17,119 bases of DNA from Lachnospiraceae bacterium EP-SM-12S-S03 (GTDB lineage Bacteria; Bacillota; Clostridia; Lachnospirales; Lachnospiraceae), in the NCBI GenBank assembly GCA_020540725.1, contig JAJBSL010000040.1, positions 1 through 17,119 of the forward strand. The letters run 5' to 3'. Shown piece after piece: positions 8,021 through 14,870 of the stretch. The notes under the pieces were generated by a model. It ran no database searches. It was not told the origin of the DNA and saw nothing but the letters and a program-made list of their open reading frames with translations. The position numbers and the translations under genes are program-made. Positions within the stretch are counted from its first letter, which is position 1; the number at the start of each line of letters is the position of its first letter.

Positions 8021-9130
8021 ATGACAACTATAACGACGGAAATTGCAGAAAAATTGTTACTGAAAGCAGGCTATGAAGTGAACAGCCTCAAACAGATTAA
8101 TGAAGGTTCCAACCATTATGTATTTGTTGTAACATTAAAGACCGGAGAAAAATTAATTTGTAAATTTGCTAAAATACGTGAAACAGAAAAAAATATCGGC
8201 GAAGCCGGATTAGATACTTTATTCGGTGGAAAACTTTCATTAGAAAGAGAAGCTTATCTTTTTTCAATGATTAAGAAAAAAGCTGGTGTTCCAACACCAA
8301 AAGTTCATGGAATCCATCATTCAGAATACGGTACATTCATTGTATTAGAACATATGGATGGTATTTCTCACAAACAATATATGAAAGATAGCGGATATTC
8401 TAAGAAAGCTTTTCTTGATAGTATGAAATATCTCGGTGAAGATTTTGCTAAAATTCAGTCAGTCACATTTTCTACTTTTGGCAATGTTATGGTTGATTCT
8501 GAAATAGAACCTTCCGGATTAACTAATTTTTCCGACCGATTCCATCAAGTAATTCAAATGCGTATTGATCGATGCATGAAAAAAAATGTGTTTACAGAAA
8601 AAGAACACTCTTTGGTCTGTGCATTTTTTGATAAAAAATTAGAGCAACTTCGCTCTCACTTCGAAGCTTGTACTAGTACACCCGTTTTGAATTTTACTGA
8701 TATGCATGCCGAGAACTTTTTTGTAGATAATACCGGCCATCCTTCTGGATATTTTGATTTGGAATCTGCCCAATCCGCGCCTGCTGCATTAGAATTTTAT
8801 GGTTTTCGCTTCTTCCTGTTTAATTTCTATGATAAAAACTGTTTCGATGAAGCAGAATGTGCATTCTTCCAAGGCTATAAAGACGCCGGTGGACTCTATG
8901 CTCCGACTAGTGTAGATGATAATCAAGCAATTGATTTCCTAGCAGGTTGCAGACTTTTGGAACTGGCTCAATCATATTGGGGACATATTGACGGAATTCG
9001 GGATACGTGGGGTACGGAAATGAAGCAACTCCTATTTTCATATATGGAAAACAATACAATAGATTATATGGCAATCGGAAATATTTGGAGACAACGAGAT
9101 AAGCAACCGTTTACACCTATTTTAGAGTAA
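8021..9130 (+). CDS. APH/choline-kinase-fold small-molecule phosphotransferase
   Basis: A 369-residue protein of the aminoglycoside phosphotransferase/protein-kinase-like fold, which transfers phosphate from ATP to a small hydroxylated molecule. Seen: a nucleotide-loop region INEGSNHYVF (27-35), the ATP-binding Lys48 in LICKFA, a helix-C glutamate near 77, and the catalytic loop FTDMHAEN at 225-232 with Asp227 and Asn232, then the metal-binding FDLE with Asp246. The usual His of the HxD motif is replaced by Phe225. I chose the start at 8021 because GGAGGAG lies just before it; an upstream in-frame ATG at 7997 would overlap the regulator gene. It follows the regulator by 13 nt. The arrangement resembles methylthioribose, homoserine or hydroxylysine kinases in fold only; the substrate cannot be named. 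Antibiotic resistance is not suggested by the context. Confidence 0.8.
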   Translation: MTTITTEIAEKLLLKAGYEVNSLKQINEGSNHYVFVVTLKTGEKLICKFAKIRETEKNIGEAGLDTLFGGKLSLEREAYLFSMIKKKAGVPTPKVHGIHHSEYGTFIVLEHMDGISHKQYMKDSGYSKKAFLDSMKYLGEDFAKIQSVTFSTFGNVMVDSEIEPSGLTNFSDRFHQVIQMRIDRCMKKNVFTEKEHSLVCAFFDKKLEQLRSHFEACTSTPVLNFTDMHAENFFVDNTGHPSGYFDLESAQSAPAALEFYGFRFFLFNFYDKNCFDEAECAFFQGYKDAGGLYAPTSVDDNQAIDFLAGCRLLELAQSYWGHIDGIRDTWGTEMKQLLFSYMENNTIDYMAIGNIWRQRDKQPFTPILE

Positions 9131-9156
9131 CGGTAATTATACAGTAGTACAAACTA

Positions 9157-9177
9157 GGGCGGGCATCATGTCCGCCC
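9157..9177 (+). other. Strong GC-rich hairpin between kinase and peptidase genes
   Basis: GGGCGGGCA and TGTCCGCCC form a 9-bp stem with one G-U pair and a TCA loop, conspicuous in this AT-rich sequence. It is followed by AAATTATACA rather than a T-run on either strand, so it is not a standard terminator. It lies in the 71-nt gap before the peptidase gene and may limit read-through or protect an mRNA 3' end. Confidence 0.55.
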
Positions 9178-9201
9178 AAATTATACAAAGGAGAAATACC
9201 T

Positions 9202-10458
9202 ATGAAAGCAATTTATCAAACACGTAGAGAAGATTTTATGCACTCAGATTCTTGTCCATATCTTACAATTTTATATTCCGGAAAAGCTCCTGTCCGTTCA
9301 GCAGATGAAACTTATCGTTTTAGTGTTGAACGTAATTTTTATTATATGACTGGAATCGACCTGGAAAATGCTGTATTAGTTATGATTCGTGAAAGTGATA
9401 CAAAAGTTTATTCGAATCTCTACTTAAATTTACGCGATGAAGAAACTGCCAAATGGATTGGTGGCTCACCTTCTTCTGAGGAATTAAAGCGAATTAGTGG
9501 AATTGAACATATTTATCCAATAAATCTATGGAAGTCTCACATCCATCGTTACTTATGTTCACACTCCTTCCGTCCATCAGTAGGTTTAAATTTATGGAGA
9601 TGTCGATTTGATGATGAACCCACACAAGCCCACCAGCTTTCATCTTGGATTCGCACAATGTATCCTGAAGCCAAGATTCAAAATATCTTTCCATCTCTTG
9701 CAAAAGCAAGACTTATTAAATCAGATGACGAATTAGAAAAAATGAAAATAGCACAAGACACAACTAAAAATGCTCTCGAAGAGCTATATGCCTATGTCCG
9801 TCCAGAAATGAACGAATGTGAAATTGAAGGAATCTTTGATTTCTCACTTAGGAAACAAGGGGTAAAGGAAACTGCTTTCCCTAGTATTGTCGCCGGTGGT
9901 ATGCGCGCTACAACACTCCATTACTCTGAAAATAATCATCTTGTACACGATAATGAATTAGTACTCCTTGATCTTGGAAGTACACACCAACATTATTGTG
10001 CCGACATTTCTCGTACTTTTCCCATAAATGGTAAATTTACGGAACGTCAAAAACAACTATATAACATTGTATTAGAAGCCCAAAACCGAGTGATTGAGGC
10101 CGCAGTTCCCGGTATTACACTCCTTGAACTGAATGATATTGTAATCGAATATTATCAAACTGCCCTGAAAGAAATTGGTCTTCTGGAAAACGGTAAATCT
10201 GTCAAAGATTATTATTATCATGGGGTAAGTCACCCGTTGGGATTGGACACTCACGATATTTCTCTTCCTGAGCTGGAAAAACTAGTTCCTGGTATGGTGA
10301 TCACTGTTGAACCAGGATTATATGTTACCGAAGAAGGAATCGGTATCCGAATCGAGGATGATATTCTGATTACAACAGATTCTGCCGTAAACCTTTCTTC
10401 TAATATTGCAAAAAAGCCGGAAGATATCGAATTGCTCATGTCCAAATCCCTTATCTAG
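9202..10458 (+). CDS. M24-family Xaa-Pro aminopeptidase / prolidase
   Basis: A 418-residue cytoplasmic metallopeptidase that removes an N-terminal residue preceding proline. Seen: an N-terminal creatinase-like domain (about 1-165) with YRFSVERNFYYMTGID, and a C-terminal pita-bread catalytic domain (about 175-400). All five expected metal ligands are present: Asp257 (LLDLGS), Asp268 (CADISRTFP), His344 (GVSHPLGLDTHD), Glu370 (ITVEPGLYV) and Glu385 (IRIEDD). His240 in TTLHYSENN corresponds to the usual active-site histidine. AGGAGAAA precedes the ATG. Its position behind the peptide-importer regulator fits degradation of imported X-Pro peptides. Whether it is an aminopeptidase on longer peptides or a dipeptidase cannot be decided from sequence. 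Confidence 0.92.
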   Translation: MKAIYQTRREDFMHSDSCPYLTILYSGKAPVRSADETYRFSVERNFYYMTGIDLENAVLVMIRESDTKVYSNLYLNLRDEETAKWIGGSPSSEELKRISGIEHIYPINLWKSHIHRYLCSHSFRPSVGLNLWRCRFDDEPTQAHQLSSWIRTMYPEAKIQNIFPSLAKARLIKSDDELEKMKIAQDTTKNALEELYAYVRPEMNECEIEGIFDFSLRKQGVKETAFPSIVAGGMRATTLHYSENNHLVHDNELVLLDLGSTHQHYCADISRTFPINGKFTERQKQLYNIVLEAQNRVIEAAVPGITLLELNDIVIEYYQTALKEIGLLENGKSVKDYYYHGVSHPLGLDTHDISLPELEKLVPGMVITVEPGLYVTEEGIGIRIEDDILITTDSAVNLSSNIAKKPEDIELLMSKSLI

Positions 10459-10499
10459 CCAATTGAACTGAAACGAATTTATACTACGAGGATTTTATT

Positions 10500-12032
10500 A
10501 TGGAAAACAAACGAATTTTAGAACTTATTAGAATTCTTCTACAACAATCAGACTATATAACTATTCAGAATATCTCTACTCTTTTACAAGTTTCTAATAA
10601 AACAATTAGAAATGACTTAAATGTTGTATCAGAATTTCTAAATGAGCATGCTCTTTCCCTTTGTCGAAAGACTGGTGTTGGTATATGCATTAATGGAGAT
10701 GAAGAAGCGAAACTAACACTTTTAAACTCTATTTCCACACGCGCAAACCAAGTGATTAGTTATTCACCAAAAGCAAGAAAAAATTATATTGGACTTCGCT
10801 TGATAACTTGTGCAGAAAATTGCAGAATATATGAACTTTCCTCTGAACTCTTTGTAAGCAGAGCTACAATTCATAAAGATATTTCTGCTCTTTCCTCTCA
10901 ATTTGCAGCATATAATATTGATATTATTCGAAAAAATAATCATGGAATCAGTTTGATTGGAAAAGAACGACATTTAAGAGACTTAATGTTTGATCTTCTC
11001 CAAGAAGATGCGGGATATTCCGAATTCATAAAAATTATACAAAATCCGGACTACGAATGTACCCAAAATTTTATTTTCAAGGCTTTAGATTATACGGATA
11101 GAAATATACATCAAATAGTACATCTTATTATTCATTCCGGTAATCCATATATCAATAGCCTGCCATTTAATTCTCTCTCAGCAGTTTTACTCAGAATCTT
11201 TATTAGTATTATTCGCATGACAGAAGGGCATCCTATTACGCTTTCGCAAGAGTTTATGGAAGAATTGAGATATAAAGCACTCTTTCCAGAAATTTCTCAA
11301 TTAACAACTATGTTGGAAAAAGAATTGCATTTAACCCTTTCTGAAGAAGAACTTCGTTATCTTCAAATTCATTTTCTTTCATTAGACAACAAAACAGGTA
11401 TCACAGAAAATGACCAATATGAATTAACCAGACTTGTAGACAAGCTACTTATGAACTGGGAAGTTACTTTGCAGCTTCCCTTCACTCAGGACATTGACCT
11501 TCGTGAATCCTTGATCACACATCTAGGTCCGACGCTTACAAGATTTCGACATGGTATTTCTATAAAAAATCCTATGTTAGAAGAAATCTATACTTATTAT
11601 CATAATACCTTTTTGATCGTAAAAAATAGTCTTGAAGTATTAACCAAAGGATATTCTTGCAACTTGAGCGATGATGAAATCGGATATATTACGATTTATT
11701 TAGCAGCTTCTCTTGAACTAAAAAAACGCCCTCTCAAGACAATTTTAATATGTCATGGAGGTACTGGTGTAATGAAACTTCTTATGCGTAAACTAATACC
11801 ACAAATTCCTGAAATTGAAATTATTGCTCACGAAAGTTTTTTAACTATACAAAATACAGATTTAAGTCAAGCTGAGCTTATCCTCTCTACTTTGAATATA
11901 AATCTAAACATAGACATACCTATTTTAACAATCAACCCTATTATGTATGATCACGATATTAGTCGCTTGAAAAATATTATAAAAAAATATTACAATGAAA
12001 AAAATAGGCCCGTCATAAATATAAATGTTTAA
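10500..12032 (+). CDS. BglG/LicR-type PRD transcriptional regulator with PTS-IIB-like tail
   Basis: A 510-residue regulator. Seen in order: an N-terminal HTH_11 DNA-binding domain (about 4-60, with SNKTIRNDLN); a second Mga-type HTH (about 90-165, with VSRATIHKDI); two PTS-regulation domains (about 185-295 and 305-410); and a C-terminal IIB-like domain (about 412-500) with ILICHGGTGV and a candidate phospho-acceptor Cys418. Such proteins activate sugar genes and are switched by phosphorylation from PTS proteins. PRD1 keeps the second histidine (His291) but shows Leu at the expected first site; PRD2 keeps the first (His341) but has Tyr400 where a second histidine is usual. The ATG follows AGGATTTT, 41 nt after the peptidase gene. 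No PTS permease is nearby, which is unusual. Likely targets are the downstream epimerase-like and possibly aldolase/dehydrogenase genes; this is inference. Confidence 0.88.
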   Translation: MENKRILELIRILLQQSDYITIQNISTLLQVSNKTIRNDLNVVSEFLNEHALSLCRKTGVGICINGDEEAKLTLLNSISTRANQVISYSPKARKNYIGLRLITCAENCRIYELSSELFVSRATIHKDISALSSQFAAYNIDIIRKNNHGISLIGKERHLRDLMFDLLQEDAGYSEFIKIIQNPDYECTQNFIFKALDYTDRNIHQIVHLIIHSGNPYINSLPFNSLSAVLLRIFISIIRMTEGHPITLSQEFMEELRYKALFPEISQLTTMLEKELHLTLSEEELRYLQIHFLSLDNKTGITENDQYELTRLVDKLLMNWEVTLQLPFTQDIDLRESLITHLGPTLTRFRHGISIKNPMLEEIYTYYHNTFLIVKNSLEVLTKGYSCNLSDDEIGYITIYLAASLELKKRPLKTILICHGGTGVMKLLMRKLIPQIPEIEIIAHESFLTIQNTDLSQAELILSTLNINLNIDIPILTINPIMYDHDISRLKNIIKKYYNEKNRPVININV

Positions 12033-12074
12033 AATTTTCCACATTGATAATGCCAAGTACACATCTATAGAAAC

Positions 12075-12104
12075 TTGCGTAAATTTGAGACTATCAATTA
12101 TAAT
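12075..12104 (+). promoter_or_regulatory. Promoter ahead of the epimerase-like gene
   Basis: TTGCGT (12075-12080) and a perfect TATAAT (12099-12104) are spaced 18 nt apart in the 102-nt gap after the PRD regulator gene. Transcription would begin near 12111, leaving a short leader that contains the AGGAGG ribosome site. This makes the epimerase-like gene and the following membrane gene a separate transcription unit that a regulator could switch. A CCACATTGATA element lies about 26 nt upstream of the -35. Confidence 0.65.
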
Positions 12105-12134
12105 AACCTTAGAAAACAAAGGAGGTATACTTTT

Positions 12135-12851
12135 ATGAAACACATTAAAATTGCTGCCGGTTTAGCCCACGTCAACTATGGTAATATTGCCGGAATTGTT
12201 AAAGAAATAAGTGATGCTGGTGTTGATTACATTCACTCGGATGCTGCTGATATGCATGACTTACAAAATATGAAGCTGATGGGTGGACATCAAATTATCG
12301 CTGGTATCCGTCCAGTAACAGAGAAACCAATTGAATGTCATATTTATACTGTTACTATGGACAGAATGTTTATTGAACAAATTGCTGAAGCAGGTGCTGA
12401 TATGCTGATTCTCCCTGCAGAACATTTCCTCGGAGCCCAACTTGCATATATTATTAATTGGTGTCGTGAAATGGGATTGAAGATTGGACTTACACTCGGA
12501 TGCTACACACCTCTGAGCTTTGTAGAAGAATCCATTTATGATATTGACCGTCTTCATATCGTTACTCATGGAGTGGATGAAACCGATGGTAAAGATAATT
12601 GGGGTTGGAGAAGAAGCGTTGTTGACCTCGTACAACGTGCCAGAAAAATGATTGATGAAAAGAATCCAAAATGTGAGCTTGCTATTGATGGTGGTCTTCG
12701 ATATAATAACATGGAAAAATTAATCGAATGTAATCCAGATGTAATCGTACTTTCCTCAGCACTCTTCAAAGACCCTGATGGAATCGTAGGCGGATATCAA
12801 AAATGTAGAAAAGCAATTGATGATGATGCTGAAAAGTTTGGATTGGAATAG
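12135..12851 (+). CDS. Divergent ribulose-phosphate 3-epimerase-like protein
   Basis: A 238-residue TIM-barrel protein related to ribulose-phosphate 3-epimerase. Seen: the order of barrel motifs matches (AGVDYIHSD, PIECHI, AGADMLIL, GLTLGCYTPL, CELAIDGGL, VIVLSSALFKD). The four metal-site residues of the family are present as His34, Asp36, His69 and Asp185. The catalytic and phosphate loops differ: the family's SxLSADF near the N-terminus is GLAHVNY, MDGHF is ADMHD, and the GFGGQ-type phosphate loop is replaced by a longer HGVDETDGKDNWGW segment. So a different sugar phosphate or related substrate is likely. I chose the ATG at 12135, which follows GGAGG by 9 nt and lies downstream of a clear promoter; an upstream ATG at 12075 would fall in the promoter. 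The YitT-type gene follows after 4 nt. Confidence 0.82.
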   Translation: MKHIKIAAGLAHVNYGNIAGIVKEISDAGVDYIHSDAADMHDLQNMKLMGGHQIIAGIRPVTEKPIECHIYTVTMDRMFIEQIAEAGADMLILPAEHFLGAQLAYIINWCREMGLKIGLTLGCYTPLSFVEESIYDIDRLHIVTHGVDETDGKDNWGWRRSVVDLVQRARKMIDEKNPKCELAIDGGLRYNNMEKLIECNPDVIVLSSALFKDPDGIVGGYQKCRKAIDDDAEKFGLE

Positions 12852-12855
12852 ATTT

Positions 12856-13458
12856 ATGAAAAGTTCAGTAAAAGACTATTTGTTTATTACTTTATCATCT
12901 TTGTTGACCGCAATCGCGGTCAACTGCTTTTTCCAATGTACCGGGCTTGCACCAGGAGGAATTACCGGTTTATCCATAATATTTTCATTGATTACCCAAA
13001 TACCTGTTTCTTATATGACACTATGTATTTCTATTCCTTTACTTATCTTAGCAACCGTATTATTGGGAAAAAGCTTTGGAATCAAAACATTATATATTAC
13101 ATTGATGACTCCGGTCTGCATGGAATTAGTTCCTGCAATTAACCTATTTCAAATATTCCCTGATATTCCTCAATTGATGATTAAGATTATCGCTGCGATT
13201 TTCGGGGGACTTTTAGTTGGTACAGCTATTGGTTTAGCCTTAAACCATGACTGCGCTACGGGCGGTACTGATGTGATTGCACTTTTAATCCAATACTTCT
13301 TTAAATCCTTTAAACTTTCCGTTATTTTGTTTGTTTTAGATGGAAGTGTTGTAATTGCCTCCGGTTTTATTTCCGGCGATTTTATGATAGCTATTTTAAG
13401 TCTATTTTCGCTTTTTATAATTATCAATATCATTAAATATGTAACATCAAAAAAATAG
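12856..13458 (+). CDS. Short YitT-family (DUF161) membrane protein
   Basis: A 200-residue membrane protein with about five to six hydrophobic helices. Seen: the YitT hallmark GLAPGGITGLSIIF near residues 31-44 and the second glycine-rich motif CATGGTDVI near 131-139. Typical YitT proteins are near 280 residues and end in a soluble DUF2179 domain; that domain is absent here, and the protein stops after the last helix. The start at 12856 lies 4 nt after the epimerase-like stop and has only a weak ribosome site, which suggests translation coupled to the upstream gene. An in-frame ATG run at 12817 lies inside that gene and is less likely. The function of the family is not settled; pairing with a sugar-metabolism protein may mean transport of its substrate or product, which is inference. 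Confidence 0.85.
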   Translation: MKSSVKDYLFITLSSLLTAIAVNCFFQCTGLAPGGITGLSIIFSLITQIPVSYMTLCISIPLLILATVLLGKSFGIKTLYITLMTPVCMELVPAINLFQIFPDIPQLMIKIIAAIFGGLLVGTAIGLALNHDCATGGTDVIALLIQYFFKSFKLSVILFVLDGSVVIASGFISGDFMIAILSLFSLFIIINIIKYVTSKK

Positions 13459-13470
13459 TTTACCTGTAGA

Positions 13471-13522
13471 AAAAGAAGAAGTACATAAGGTTTCCTCACA
13501 CCTCATGTACTTCTTCCTTTTT
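13471..13522. terminator. Bidirectional intrinsic terminator
   Basis: GAAGAAGTACAT (13475-13486) pairs with ATGTACTTCTTC (13505-13516), extended inward by AGGT/ACCT after one mismatch. A-runs on the left and T-runs on the right flank the stem, so it can stop transcription from both sides. It lies between the plus-strand YitT-type gene and the convergent minus-strand alcohol dehydrogenase gene. Confidence 0.85.
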
Positions 13523-13549
13523 CTGATCATCGAGAATCATTAAAATATC

Positions 13550-14683
13550 CTATTCATATGATTCCCATAGAATTTCTTCTAATTCCTCTCTTGTGCCAAA
13601 TGGTAAAAAATCTAATACCGGAGATTTCAATACTTCTTCAAAATCTTTCTGCTCCACTCCCGATTCTTTCATAGCCCTAAATAAATTAATCACCTTTAAG
13701 AATGAACATATCAAATCATATAATTGTTCTGCCGACTCGGCATCTTTATCAAATAGTTTGGCAATCTTAAGATACTTTTCCCTATTTTTCTCTATTGAAT
13801 GTTTCACAAAAGCCGGAAATACCAATGCTAATGTTTCTCCATGCGGTAAATGTGTAACTCCTCCTATAATTTCTGATAATGGATGTGGAGCCTGGGCGCC
13901 TGAATTTGCTAATGCTCTGCCTGCCAATGTATCTGCTAAAGCCATGTTACTTCTATAAAAAATATTTTCCGGTTTCTCCAATACTTTCACTAAATTATCA
14001 ATTACGAGCTTCATTGCCTGCATAGAATCTTGTTCGCTAAAGTAAGAAGCTCTCGGATTAATGTAACTTTCAAATGCGTGTGTAAAAGCGTCAAACCCTG
14101 TAGCAGCAGTAATTCTTTTTGGTAAAGTTACCATGAGTTCCGGGTCTATGATACATTCCTTTGAAAATAAACTTGGATGATAAAATGTAATTTTCTCCTT
14201 TCCTTTTGTAATAACAGCAGCTTGTGTAACCTGTGAGCCCGTACCAGATGTAGTGGGAACTGTGATTAAAGGAAGAAGTGTATCAGAATATTCTTCATAG
14301 TTAACATAAGGAGAAGAATATTTTTGAAACAGTTCGTCCCAATCAATTTTTTCCTGCCCATTGCAAAAGGCCAATGCTTTTGCTGTATCTATCGAACTAC
14401 CTCCTCCTACAGCAAGAATAAATTCTGCACTACTTTCTCTTAACATTTCAAATCCACATTCTATCATTTCTGCTGATGGATTAGGTGATACCTTATCAAA
14501 ATGTACGATATGAATATCTGCTTGTTCGAAATACTTTTTAATTCTGTCATAAAGTGGCTGTAGTGGTGCATCCGGAGTTGTTACCATAAAACCTTCTTTC
14601 CCATATCTGCTACATATGCTGGCAATTTCCGCTAATCTCCCTTCTCCAAAGTGGATTCGTGTTGGCTGACAATAATCAAACAT
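13550..14683 (-). CDS. Iron-dependent (group III) alcohol dehydrogenase
   Basis: A 377-residue cytoplasmic NAD(P)-dependent oxidoreductase of the iron-containing alcohol dehydrogenase family, which reduces aldehydes or ketones, or oxidises alcohols or polyols. Seen: an N-terminal Rossmann-like domain with the nucleotide loop GGGSSIDTAKA at 93-103, the TTSGTGSQVT motif at 144-153, and the four metal ligands Asp198, His202, His267 and His281 at the spacing known for FucO-type enzymes. The start at 14683 is preceded by TAAGGAGGAGG at ideal distance; an upstream in-frame ATG at 14734 overlaps the promoter. It is divergent from the transaldolase-like gene, with a palindromic candidate operator between them. 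The substrate is unknown; a sugar-derived aldehyde or diol fits the neighbours but is inference. Confidence 0.92.
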   Translation of the reverse strand: MFDYCQPTRIHFGEGRLAEIASICSRYGKEGFMVTTPDAPLQPLYDRIKKYFEQADIHIVHFDKVSPNPSAEMIECGFEMLRESSAEFILAVGGGSSIDTAKALAFCNGQEKIDWDELFQKYSSPYVNYEEYSDTLLPLITVPTTSGTGSQVTQAAVITKGKEKITFYHPSLFSKECIIDPELMVTLPKRITAATGFDAFTHAFESYINPRASYFSEQDSMQAMKLVIDNLVKVLEKPENIFYRSNMALADTLAGRALANSGAQAPHPLSEIIGGVTHLPHGETLALVFPAFVKHSIEKNREKYLKIAKLFDKDAESAEQLYDLICSFLKVINLFRAMKESGVEQKDFEEVLKSPVLDFLPFGTREELEEILWESYE

Positions 14684-14705
14684 AAAATACCTCCTCCTTA
14701 TTACT

Positions 14706-14734
14706 ATAATAAAAGTATAAAGTCTATTGATCAA
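14706..14734 (-). promoter_or_regulatory. Promoter candidate for the alcohol dehydrogenase gene
   Basis: On the minus strand TTGATC (14734-14729) and TATTAT (14711-14706) are 17 nt apart. The -10 matches 5 of 6 consensus bases, the -35 4 of 6. The ribosome site begins only a few nt after the expected transcription start, giving a short leader. An 8-base G-tract on the minus strand (14747-14754) lies 12 nt upstream of the -35. Confidence 0.5.
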
Positions 14735-14781
14735 AAACTCAATCTTCCCCCCCCTTCGTGATTGTTGTTACTTATTCACCT

Positions 14782-14811
14782 ATTAATGTGGCAAATATAT
14801 GACACTTTAAT
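14782..14811. promoter_or_regulatory. 30-bp imperfect palindrome, probable operator
   Basis: The halves ATTAATGTGGCAAAT and ATATGACACTTTAAT are inverted copies matching at 12 of 15 positions, centred between 14796 and 14797. The site is placed between the divergent dehydrogenase and aldolase-like genes, upstream of both. Its size suits a dimeric regulator. It does not match the Rex or CcpA consensus as I know them. Confidence 0.55.
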
Positions 14812-14870
14812 ATCTGTACTTTCTTCTCCTAATTGATATACTTAAATAAAAAGCAAAGGAGATTAAGAAA

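Noticed and set aside
8021..9130. Aminoglycoside resistance gene
   Set aside because: Only the fold is shared; the catalytic loop differs and the neighbours are metabolic genes.
14837..14842. TATACT as -10 of a promoter for the aldolase-like gene
   Set aside because: The base 17 nt upstream (CTGTAC) is not a credible -35, so I could not support a definite promoter; the gene must still have one in this region.
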